Below, one piece after another: positions 14,289 to 20,949 of a stretch of 20,949 nucleotides of DNA. The stretch covers positions 1-20,949 of the forward strand of contig CAAFXQ010000070.1 in assembly GCA_900767015.1 (NCBI GenBank). Reading direction: 5' to 3'. The translations under genes and the position numbers were made by a program. The notes beneath the pieces are model-generated. The model was not told the origin of the DNA and ran no database searches. It worked only from the letters and a program-made list of their open reading frames with translations. The DNA is from Clostridia bacterium (lineage in GTDB: Bacteria; Bacillota; Clostridia; Oscillospirales; Acutalibacteraceae). Each line of letters begins with the position of its first letter. Within the stretch, counting starts at the first letter, position 1.

Positions 14289-16223
14289 ATGTCTAAGCTT
14301 CAGGGCTACAGGGGTCACGTTCTGTTCGTTGACCTTACGAAGAAAACAACAAGTGAATTTCCGTGGACGGACGAGGACAGGCTTCGCACCGTCGGCGGAA
14401 AAATCATGGCGGGCGACATTCTGTTAAACCATGTAAAGCCCGGCATGAAAGCCTTTGACGAGGATAACTGGCTCGTCATCACAACGGGGCCACTGACGGG
14501 CTGTGATTCTCCGTCGTCGTCCCGTTTCAACATTTCGACCGTATCGCCCCTTACGGGGATTCTGACCTCTTCAAACTGCGGCGGCGACTTCGGACGGTAT
14601 CTCAAAAAAGCCGGCTATGACGCCATGATTATCACGGGCAAGGCAGAAGAACTCACCTGGATTGAGGTGTGGGAGGATAAAATTACTTTCCATGAAGTGC
14701 CCGAAAAAAGAGGGCTTCACACCACGGCGGCGCAAAAGGGCTTACCGCCGTCAACGGGCAAGCTTGTTATCGGCCCGGCAGGTGAAAACAAGGTGCTTTA
14801 CGCCTGCGTTTTCAGCGGCGAAAGAACCGCAGGCCGAGGCGGCGTCGGTGCCGTTTTCGGCGATAAGAACATCAAAATCGTCACCGCCGGCGGCAACAAA
14901 CAGGTTCCGATTTATAACAAAGAACGCCTTGACAAAATCAACGCTCAGTGGCGAAAAATGCTTTTGAAGCACCCGATTACCGGTGCACAGCTGGCAAAGC
15001 TCGGCACGGCGGGTCTTGTCGCACCCATGCAGGCGCACCGAATCCTCGCTACGAAGAACTTCAGCGACGGACGGTTTGATGGTTTCGAAAAGGTTTCGGG
15101 CGAGGAGCTTGCCGAAAAGCATCTGATTAAAAATGCCGGCTGTCATTCGTGCCCGATGAAGTGCGAAAGACGGGTGGACTACAACGGCAAGAACATCAAA
15201 GGACCCGAGCTTGAAACCCTCGGTCTTTTAGGTCCGAATCTTCTCAACGATGACCTTGAAAAAATCATTAAGTGGAACTATGAACTTGACGAGCTCGGAA
15301 TCGACACGATTTCCGCCGCCGGCTCGGTTGCGTTTGCGATGGAGCTTAACGAAAAAGGCATGTGGGACTGCGGACTGAATTTCGGCGAAACCGACAACTT
15401 AAGTCAGGTCTTTGAGGATATCGCTTTTAGACGGGGTATCGGCGACGAGCTTGCCAACGGCACAAGAAAAATGAGCGACAAATTCGGCGGCAAGGAATTT
15501 GCCATCAACGCAAAGGGTCTTGAGCTTGCGGCCTATGAGCCGAGAGGCGCTGTCGGTCACGGCCTGGGCTACGCCACGTCAAACCGGGGCGGCTGTCATC
15601 TGAATGCCGGCTATCTTGTCGTTTTAGAGGGTCTCGGACTGAACATCGACGCCTACACGCCGAAAGGCAAGGCAGGACTTGTCGTCACGTTCCAGAACGT
15701 CATGGAGGGCGCTTCGGCGGCAGGCTTCTGCGTGTTTACGTCGTATGCAATTTTGCCGTATTTTCTTGTTGCAAAGCCGACAAGCCTTTTAACAAGAGCG
15801 GTGCAGACCGTGCTGAAGTATTCGACGCCGATTATTTTAATCGCTTCGAGATTCCCGAAGATTTTACATCTGAACATTCCGCTTGTTCAGTATCCGAGAG
15901 TTTACAACGCCGCTACGGGTGCCCACTTTAAAATCGGCGACTTCTTAAGAAACGGCGAGCTCGGCTACAACACGGAAAGATTGGCGAATATTATTCTCGG
16001 ACTTCCGGTCGGCGAAGACACCGACACACTCCCGAAGCGTCTGACCGATGAAGAGCAGGTACCGGGCGACAAGAGAACGAAAGTTCCGCTTGATAAAATG
16101 AAAAAGAGCTATTATTTAATGCGGGGCTGGAAAGACGGTGCGCCGACGATGAAAACGCTCAAAAAAGTCGGGGTTCGGATTCCCGACTGTATCAAGGAGG
16201 TTTATCCTTATGGTAAAGGTTAA
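14289..16223 (+). CDS. Aldehyde:ferredoxin oxidoreductase family tungstoenzyme, 644 aa
   Basis: AORs oxidise aldehydes to acids (or run in reverse) with a tungsten bis-pterin and one [4Fe-4S] cluster, passing electrons to ferredoxin. Seen: N-terminal MSKLQGYRGHVLFVDLT; GPLTG (67-71) and VSPLTG; TAGRGGVGAVFGDKNIKI (180-197), the pterin-binding block; cluster cysteines CHSCPMKC (285, 288, 292) with the fourth at Cys481 in GFCVF; GPELETLG (305-312) with the Glu, and NRGGCHL (432-438) with the His of the active site. Pyrococcus AOR is ~605 aa; here the region after Cys481 is about 35-40 residues longer and hydrophobic (about 494-535), and the usual NxRxG near the end is not obvious (RLANIILGLP). 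Cytoplasmic; no partner electron-transfer gene adjoins. Confidence 0.93.
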   Translation: MSKLQGYRGHVLFVDLTKKTTSEFPWTDEDRLRTVGGKIMAGDILLNHVKPGMKAFDEDNWLVITTGPLTGCDSPSSSRFNISTVSPLTGILTSSNCGGDFGRYLKKAGYDAMIITGKAEELTWIEVWEDKITFHEVPEKRGLHTTAAQKGLPPSTGKLVIGPAGENKVLYACVFSGERTAGRGGVGAVFGDKNIKIVTAGGNKQVPIYNKERLDKINAQWRKMLLKHPITGAQLAKLGTAGLVAPMQAHRILATKNFSDGRFDGFEKVSGEELAEKHLIKNAGCHSCPMKCERRVDYNGKNIKGPELETLGLLGPNLLNDDLEKIIKWNYELDELGIDTISAAGSVAFAMELNEKGMWDCGLNFGETDNLSQVFEDIAFRRGIGDELANGTRKMSDKFGGKEFAINAKGLELAAYEPRGAVGHGLGYATSNRGGCHLNAGYLVVLEGLGLNIDAYTPKGKAGLVVTFQNVMEGASAAGFCVFTSYAILPYFLVAKPTSLLTRAVQTVLKYSTPIILIASRFPKILHLNIPLVQYPRVYNAATGAHFKIGDFLRNGELGYNTERLANIILGLPVGEDTDTLPKRLTDEEQVPGDKRTKVPLDKMKKSYYLMRGWKDGAPTMKTLKKVGVRIPDCIKEVYPYGKG

Positions 16224-16512
16224 AATTTTCGGTGTCCTGCGGGCAACAATCGGCTTGCCGTACCTTGAAACCGAAGCCGCAACGGTTGCCGGTGTATTTG
16301 ACAATATTTCAAAAATCATGAAACAGCGTTATGAGGCTGACCTCAAAGCCTCCCATGAGGGCGAGGAAAGAAGCGTTGCGTTAACGCCGCACGAGTCTCT
16401 TTCGTTCGGCGACGCCATCGTCTATGTGGACGGCGAACGCTGTATGAAAAAGAAAATGAAGCTCAAAGGCAGCGAAGAAATCTGGCTTCTGTCTCCGGCG
16501 GCGGGCGGCTGA
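16210..16512 (+). CDS. MoaD/ThiS-like sulfur carrier, 100 aa
   Basis: Beta-grasp protein ending in SPAAGG, the Gly-Gly tail that is adenylated by an E1 and thiocarboxylated to give sulfur to molybdopterin. Start VKVKIFGVLRATIG, middle LTPHESLSFGDAIVYVDGE, and LKGSEEIWLLSPAAGG are all MoaD-like. At 100 residues it is longer than E. coli MoaD (81), with extra basic loops (KQRYEADLKASHEGEERS and CMKKKMKLKGS). It overlaps the AOR gene by 14 bp; its AAGGAGG ribosome site (16194-16200) is inside the AOR end, 9 nt from the ATG, giving coupled expression. Read with the E1 gene, it is a carrier dedicated to, or at least co-expressed with, this AOR. Confidence 0.92.
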   Translation: MVKVKIFGVLRATIGLPYLETEAATVAGVFDNISKIMKQRYEADLKASHEGEERSVALTPHESLSFGDAIVYVDGERCMKKKMKLKGSEEIWLLSPAAGG

Positions 16513-16579
16513 GATATCGTACCGCTGAAGAAAAGAGGAGGTATTCTTCCTTTCTTTGCTCGGCTGACAGAAAGAATAA

Positions 16580-16607
16580 AAGCAGGAACCCGGGTGGATT
16601 CCTGCTT
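16580..16607 (-). terminator. Terminator of the lacZ-MBL pair (- strand)
   Basis: AAGCAGGAA (16580-16588) pairs with TTCCTGCTT (16599-16607); read on the - strand the stem is followed by TTTATTCTTT, a proper T-rich tail. It lies 50 bp past the stop of the metallo-hydrolase gene. Confidence 0.7.
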
Positions 16608-16610
16608 CGG

Positions 16611-16641
16611 ACTGACTGAACCTTATTCGGTCAGTTCTTTT
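16611..16641 (+). terminator. Terminator of the E1-AOR-moaD operon (+ strand)
   Basis: A 10-bp stem (16611-16620 with 16626-16635, one G-T pair) around a 5-nt loop is followed by TCTTTT. It is immediately next to the oppositely oriented - strand terminator, so the converging operons are insulated from each other. Confidence 0.75.
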
Positions 16642-16656
16642 CATTATAGTTGCCTT

Positions 16657-17667
16657 TTAATAAATCGAATTATAAAACTGAATCTGTCCGTTGTCGCCGA
16701 CGTCGGCAATGATGCCGTTTTCGTTCCCGGTAGTCAGTATCGTACTGTTTGCGATTCTTTCGATTCTCCAAAGAATCCGAACATCGGCGCCGTTCTTCTT
16801 GTTGGTGACAACACAGTATTCGGGCGAAAGCGTTTTAATCCAATTTGATGTTGTCGAATAATAATAGCCGTGATGGCCGACCTTGAGTAAATCAATGTCG
16901 CCGATTTCGGGGGCGAGCCTGTCTTCGTCGCCGGTAAGATTGTCAATGTCTCCCGACAGGAACACTCTTGTGCCGTTCTTTTCAATCAGTACGCCGAAGG
17001 ACTGATCGTTTTCGCCGAGCTTTTCGTCGCTTGCTTCGTCAACCGTATTGAAAAGAGTGATCGTGAAGCTGCCGAGCGTAAACGGCGTGCTTTCGGGCTG
17101 TGAAATAATCGGAACACTTTTCGCCTTGAGAGCGTTTACCATCTGGTCATAGACCTCCTGATTGTCCCAATTTTCCACTTCGTGCTCTTTAATTTTACTG
17201 CTGTCGTATTCTTTGAGATAGGCTCTTCCGACTTCGATATCGGGGTCGGAAATCACGGTGTCAAAACCGCCGATGTGGTCGCTGTGGCTGTGCGTGCCTA
17301 AAACGAAGTTAAGCTTGACCTTGCCGTTTTCATCGGCGGCGTTTTTCTTTAAGTAGGCGACAACCTCGTCCTCGAAGCCTTTTAATTCGAGACCCACAAA
17401 GCCTCTCGGATTGTCGGTGTCCTCGCCGGCGTCGACAAGTGCAAATTTTCCGTCGCTTTCAATCAGGATTGCGTCCGAGCTTGCGGTGCTTAAGAAATGG
17501 ATATAATCCCCGTCGCCACTGAGTCCTTTTGCACTTTTCACGTCAAGCTGTTCTCTGTTATGGTTAACGGAATAGGCCGGCTTGATGACAAAAATGCTGA
17601 CGGGAATCATAGCGGCGATGATAACTGCAAGCAGAATAATCAATACTTTTTTACCTTTTTTGTTCAT
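16657..17667 (-). CDS. Membrane-anchored or exported metallo-beta-lactamase-fold hydrolase, 336 aa
   Basis: Charged MNKKGKK then a hydrophobic helix (about 8-28) followed by SVNHNREQ: an N-terminal signal anchor placing the rest outside. THSHSDHIGG (125-134) is the HxHxDH zinc motif; FLSGDIDNLTGDE and LLKVGHHG complete the ComEC/Rec2-type beta-lactamase fold, as in secreted competence-like or nuclease-like MBL proteins. No ComEC membrane channel domain is present, so this is the stand-alone class, commonly annotated 'MBL fold metallo-hydrolase'. It starts 11 bp after lacZ with AAGAGGT before its ATG and ends at a terminator. Substrate unknown; a role with the beta-galactosidase is not evident. 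Confidence 0.85.
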   Translation of the reverse strand: MNKKGKKVLIILLAVIIAAMIPVSIFVIKPAYSVNHNREQLDVKSAKGLSGDGDYIHFLSTASSDAILIESDGKFALVDAGEDTDNPRGFVGLELKGFEDEVVAYLKKNAADENGKVKLNFVLGTHSHSDHIGGFDTVISDPDIEVGRAYLKEYDSSKIKEHEVENWDNQEVYDQMVNALKAKSVPIISQPESTPFTLGSFTITLFNTVDEASDEKLGENDQSFGVLIEKNGTRVFLSGDIDNLTGDEDRLAPEIGDIDLLKVGHHGYYYSTTSNWIKTLSPEYCVVTNKKNGADVRILWRIERIANSTILTTGNENGIIADVGDNGQIQFYNSIY

Positions 17668-17678
17668 GTCGGTACCTC

Positions 17679-20663
17679 TTATAACGTGATTGTAAACGAA
17701 TATTCAAGCGGCTTTGTATATCCGAACTTTATCAGATGCTCCTTTGACGGAATCGGTCCGCAGCTTCCCGAGCCGGTACCTCTGACAAAGCCGTCGATTG
17801 CCGCAAAGGTTGTATCGGTGTCGGGTAAATCCTCGATATGCTTCGCTTTTTTCAGCTGACCGAGTGTGAAATGGTTGGCGTTGAAGCTGAAGAACTTATC
17901 GAGAGCGGAAAAACGGATTTTGCCGTTTCCGCCGCTGATTTCGGCGTATCTGACGTCGCCTCGGTTGCCCGAATCCTGCGGTTTGATGTACTTGTGACCC
18001 ATGGACGAAACGTCGGTTTCGTAAATGCCGATCGGTGCGTGCTCTTTGAAATCCGAATAGTTTTCGTTCTGTCCTCTTCCGTAATACCTGACCTTTTCAA
18101 AGCCTTTCGGCATTTCAGCATGAACACCGAAGCGGGGAAGCTGTGCCGTTAAGGGGCAAACTTTTTTAAGACTTGCCGTGACCTGAATTTCGCCGTCTTT
18201 CGAGAAAACGTAATCGACGTTCGAATGAGCCAGTACAAAAATTCCTCTTGTCACAAAGTCAAAGCTTGTGCGAACTTTTCTGACGCCGCCGATTTTCACC
18301 GTTTTGCACGAGCGTAAAACCGGCTCGGCTTCGGCAAGACCTAAAATCAGCCAGTAAATCATCATGTACTGGTCGTTGTCGAGTCTGCCCCGATAAATGT
18401 GCGGAATAAAGCCGGTCATTTTATCCTGCGGCTTTTGATTCAGATATTCGACACCGTTCTTTGAAAGCTCAACAAGTCCTTTCTTTTTATCGAACACCGC
18501 TTTTCCGTTGTCGAACGTTACGGTAACCCGGTCGGCATTTTCCGCTATTTCAGCGCTGCCAGAGATGCCGGCTTTTTCGGCGGCACGCTGTGAGACGATA
18601 ACCTGCTCAACTGCAATTTCTTCGCCTGTGCCGATCTTTTCGTAGCGGAAGTTGACAAAGACGTCCTTATCCTTTTCACCGAACAGAGGGGACTTGATTT
18701 CCACGTCCTTTTTCTCGAGCGGTGCGATAACAGTTTTGATTTCACCGCATTCGGCGACGGCTCCGTCAGCTAAAATATCGTAAGTGATTCTGATGTCCGA
18801 GGTGTCCGTAAACTGTCTTTTGTTTGCAAGGCTGAAAACGGCATTGCCTTTGTATTCCGCTCTGACAGGACGGTAGCAGACCTTCATTTCGAGTGCACCG
18901 CTCGACGGCTTACGGTCGGGGTAAAACAGTCCGTCTACGCAGAAGTTGCCGTCATGAATCGGCTCGTTATGGTCGCCGCCGTAGGTCCACTTGTATTTTG
19001 CGTTTTCGTCGTAAACGCTGTGATCGGCCCATTCCCAGATACAGCCGCCCATGAACTGATCGGACGAATAGAAAAGCTGCATATATTCTTCGAGTCCGCC
19101 CGGGCCGTTGCCCATGGCGTGGGCGTATTCACACTGGAAGAACGGCTTGCCCTTGTACTTGCTTCCGGCGGTGCCGGCAAGGATTTTTCTCATCAGATCC
19201 TGCGTGCCGTACATTCTTGACACCACGTCATACGCCCAGCGCTTACTGCGGATTGCGCCCTCGTAGTGAACGGGTACTTCGGGATTGACTTCTTTAAGAA
19301 AACCATAGCAGACGTCCTGACACTTATAGCCGCCCGACTCGTTTCCGAGACTCCACATCGTAACGCACGGGTGATTCTTGTCCCGCTCGTACATTCTCTT
19401 GACCCTGTCAAGATAGTGAGACGCCCACTTTACGTCGTTGCTGAGCCTGTTCGGATTATATGTACTGTGCGGAACGGCGTAAAAGCCGTGGGTTTCGATA
19501 TCCGCTTCGTCAACGGCATAAAGTCCGTACAGGTCGCACATCGTCAAAAAGACGGGATCGGGAGGGTAGTGTGAGGTTCTGACAGCGTTGCAGTTATATT
19601 CTTTCATCAGCCTGATGTCGGTTTCGAGGTCGTCAAGGCTCATCGCATAGCCCTTTGTCATGTGGGTGTCGTGATGATTGACGCCGAGCATTTTAATCGG
19701 CTTGCCGTTGAACAGGAACACTTCGCCGTTGATTTTAATATCCCTGAAGCCGATATATGTCCGAACGGCTTCGACGGTTTCGCCGTTTTCTTTGAGCAGA
19801 ATTTTTACTTCGTAGACATTCGGTGTTTCCGCCGTCCACTCGTTGACGGAAAGGGACTTGATTTTCTGCTGACCGGCTGTATCAAAAGTTATGCTGAAAA
19901 GACCGTCGCAGGAAACCTCGGCGCAGGTGTTTTTCGTGAAAGTCCCGTCAAGCGTTACAGTCAGGTCATAGGTACCGTCCGCATTTTTCTTGGGTCGGAA
20001 GAGAAAATCGTTCAGTCTACTTTCGTTCTGCAAGGTGATATAAGTGTCACGGAAAATACCGTTTTCACGGAACATATCCTGACACTCAAGATAGGTTCCG
20101 TTGCTCCATTTATAGACGACGGCAACGATTTCGTTTTCGCCCTCGGCGGTAAGGCTCGTAATATCAAACTCCGCCGCATTGTGAGAGCCTTCGGAATAGC
20201 CGACATAGGCTCCGTTGACATACAGCGCCAAAGCACCGGCAACCCCTAAAAAGGTGATGACCTGGCGGGCGGATTTCGGAAGAGAAACAGTTTTCCGGTA
20301 AATACCCGTCGCCACGTCTTCGGGAATCTTCGGCGGCTTTTTCGGGAACGGATAGCGGGTGTTGATGTAAGCAATCTGGTCATAGCCGGTTCTTTGCCAG
20401 GTGGACGGGGTCTGAACCGTATCAAAGCTTACTTTTTCGCTGTCGAACGGCTCGGGTACTTCGCTGAGTTTCTTATAGTACGCAAAGTCCCATTCACCGC
20501 TGAGCATAACCGTACGGTCGGATTGATAGCGTTCGTTTTTGAAATCCGAGCCGGCAAGCGCCGTTTCGTTTGAAAACGGGATAAAGTAGCTTCTTGCCGG
20601 AAGTTTGTTTTCTTCAAACACCGAAAAGTCGGTATGAAGATTTCGTTTGATTTTGTACTTCAT
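17679..20663 (-). CDS. lacZ: Beta-galactosidase, glycoside hydrolase family 2, 994 aa
   Basis: Hydrolyses beta-galactosides such as lactose in the cytoplasm (no signal peptide). Domains in order: sugar-binding jelly roll (about 50-215, with TPSTWQRTGYDQIAYIN and VGYSEGS), Ig-like domain (about 217-308), TIM barrel (about 310-590) and C-terminal beta domains (about 690-994, the bgal small-chain type). The acid/base Glu442 is in WSLGNESGG and the nucleophile Glu512 in CEYAHAMGNG; GVNHHDTH and VRTSHYP are the usual GH2 markers. Length is close to E. coli LacZ (~1023). AAGGAG lies about 10 nt before the ATG. No sugar transporter or lac-type regulator accompanies it in the window; the GPH remnant is 17 kb away. 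Confidence 0.96.
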   Translation of the reverse strand: MKYKIKRNLHTDFSVFEENKLPARSYFIPFSNETALAGSDFKNERYQSDRTVMLSGEWDFAYYKKLSEVPEPFDSEKVSFDTVQTPSTWQRTGYDQIAYINTRYPFPKKPPKIPEDVATGIYRKTVSLPKSARQVITFLGVAGALALYVNGAYVGYSEGSHNAAEFDITSLTAEGENEIVAVVYKWSNGTYLECQDMFRENGIFRDTYITLQNESRLNDFLFRPKKNADGTYDLTVTLDGTFTKNTCAEVSCDGLFSITFDTAGQQKIKSLSVNEWTAETPNVYEVKILLKENGETVEAVRTYIGFRDIKINGEVFLFNGKPIKMLGVNHHDTHMTKGYAMSLDDLETDIRLMKEYNCNAVRTSHYPPDPVFLTMCDLYGLYAVDEADIETHGFYAVPHSTYNPNRLSNDVKWASHYLDRVKRMYERDKNHPCVTMWSLGNESGGYKCQDVCYGFLKEVNPEVPVHYEGAIRSKRWAYDVVSRMYGTQDLMRKILAGTAGSKYKGKPFFQCEYAHAMGNGPGGLEEYMQLFYSSDQFMGGCIWEWADHSVYDENAKYKWTYGGDHNEPIHDGNFCVDGLFYPDRKPSSGALEMKVCYRPVRAEYKGNAVFSLANKRQFTDTSDIRITYDILADGAVAECGEIKTVIAPLEKKDVEIKSPLFGEKDKDVFVNFRYEKIGTGEEIAVEQVIVSQRAAEKAGISGSAEIAENADRVTVTFDNGKAVFDKKKGLVELSKNGVEYLNQKPQDKMTGFIPHIYRGRLDNDQYMMIYWLILGLAEAEPVLRSCKTVKIGGVRKVRTSFDFVTRGIFVLAHSNVDYVFSKDGEIQVTASLKKVCPLTAQLPRFGVHAEMPKGFEKVRYYGRGQNENYSDFKEHAPIGIYETDVSSMGHKYIKPQDSGNRGDVRYAEISGGNGKIRFSALDKFFSFNANHFTLGQLKKAKHIEDLPDTDTTFAAIDGFVRGTGSGSCGPIPSKEHLIKFGYTKPLEYSFTITL

Positions 20664-20719
20664 GGATGTTCACTCCTTAAAGAATATCAGTTTTAAAACA
20701 TGTTGGGAATTTGACGGAT

Positions 20720-20754
20720 ATCAGATATTAGATTTTAGATGTTAGATGTTAGAA
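20720..20754. repeat. Five tandem 7-bp repeats (ATTAGAT/GTTAGAT type)
   Basis: Consecutive heptads ATCAGAT, ATTAGAT, TTTAGAT, GTTAGAT and GTTAGAA form an uninterrupted 35-bp array 57 bp upstream of the lacZ start. The last four share TTAGA. It resembles short TTAGAT-type intergenic repeats I have seen in Clostridia. No gene overlaps it; effect on lacZ, if any, is unknown. Confidence 0.65.
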
Positions 20755-20894
20755 GCGGTCGCAGGTTTACTTCGTGCCAAAGGGCGGCTGTTTCCTGCGG
20801 AGTCGGCTTTTCCGTGACGGAAAGTCTGTTGATTATAAGTGACGGGAAGACGGACGGCTTTGGGAAAGATACAGATAAATTTTAGTTTGTCGGG

Positions 20895-20936
20895 ACTCCC
20901 TCAGTCACTTCGTGACAGCTCCCTCACCAGGGAGCT
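20895..20936. repeat. REP-like double-hairpin intergenic repeat
   Basis: Two adjoining inverted repeats: GTCAC-ttc-GTGAC (20904-20916) and AGCTCCCT-cacc-AGGGAGCT (20917-20936), preceded by ACTCCCTCA. The block CTCCCTCAGTCAC...GTGACAGCTCCCT looks like a common intergenic palindrome of Oscillospiraceae/Ruminococcaceae genomes, from memory. It may be a small non-autonomous mobile or REP-type element; the window ends 13 bp later, so its full length is not visible. Confidence 0.6.
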
Positions 20937-20949
20937 AATTATCATCGAC

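Noticed and set aside
19662..20249. 195-codon + strand open frame
   Set aside because: Antisense to the lacZ N-terminal domains, with no start signals.
20720..20754. CRISPR-like array
   Set aside because: Units are 7 bp with no spacers and no cas genes are in the window.

Overview
The window looks like chromosome from an uncultured anaerobic Clostridia member, probably near Oscillospiraceae/Ruminococcaceae. This is inferred from strong AAGGAG/GGAGG ribosome sites, consensus sigma-A promoters, moderate GC, a tungstate-type ABC transporter, an aldehyde:ferredoxin oxidoreductase (AOR), and a palindromic CTCCCTCAGT...ACAGCTCCCT repeat of a type I recall from these genomes. No rRNA, tRNA, CRISPR array or insertion sequence was recognised.

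Region 1 (1-5457, + strand) is accessory. It opens with the C-terminal remnant of a GPH/MelB-type sugar symporter, then an acyltransferase of the condensation/CAT fold. After a gene-free stretch with two terminator-like hairpins comes a near-perfect promoter carrying two copies of a palindromic operator. That promoter drives a compact operon: tetR-type repressor, MmcQ/YjbR-like protein, flavodoxin-fold oxidoreductase, a fusion of two GNAT domains, a membrane protein, and a 67-residue protein of unknown function.

Region 2 (5470-12758, - strand) is an eight-gene cofactor operon in transcription order tupA, tupB, tupC, moeA, moeA-PBP fusion, moaC, moaA, MOSC-domain gene. It combines tungstate uptake with molybdopterin synthesis, metal insertion and a MOSC (sulfur-carrier) protein. 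The tupA leader folds into nested hairpins with a GAAA tetraloop and is a candidate Moco/Tuco riboswitch.

Region 3 (12997-16512, + strand) is divergent from it: mogA/moaB, then, from its own consensus promoter, a moeB/thiF-like E1 enzyme, the AOR and a MoaD-like sulfur carrier ending in Gly-Gly. Together regions 2 and 3 form a nearly self-contained tungsten-cofactor island centred on one AOR. Tungstate is imported, MoaA/MoaC make precursor Z, the E1/MoaD pair carries sulfur, MogA/MoeA insert the metal, and AOR uses the cofactor. No moaE (large subunit of MPT synthase) is present in the window.

Region 4 (16580-20663) starts with back-to-back terminators between the converging AOR operon and a - strand pair: a GH2 beta-galactosidase (lacZ) followed by a membrane-anchored or exported metallo-beta-lactamase-fold hydrolase. 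The right end (20664-20949) has no gene: it holds five tandem heptads and the palindromic repeat, and I see nothing else between 20755 and 20894.
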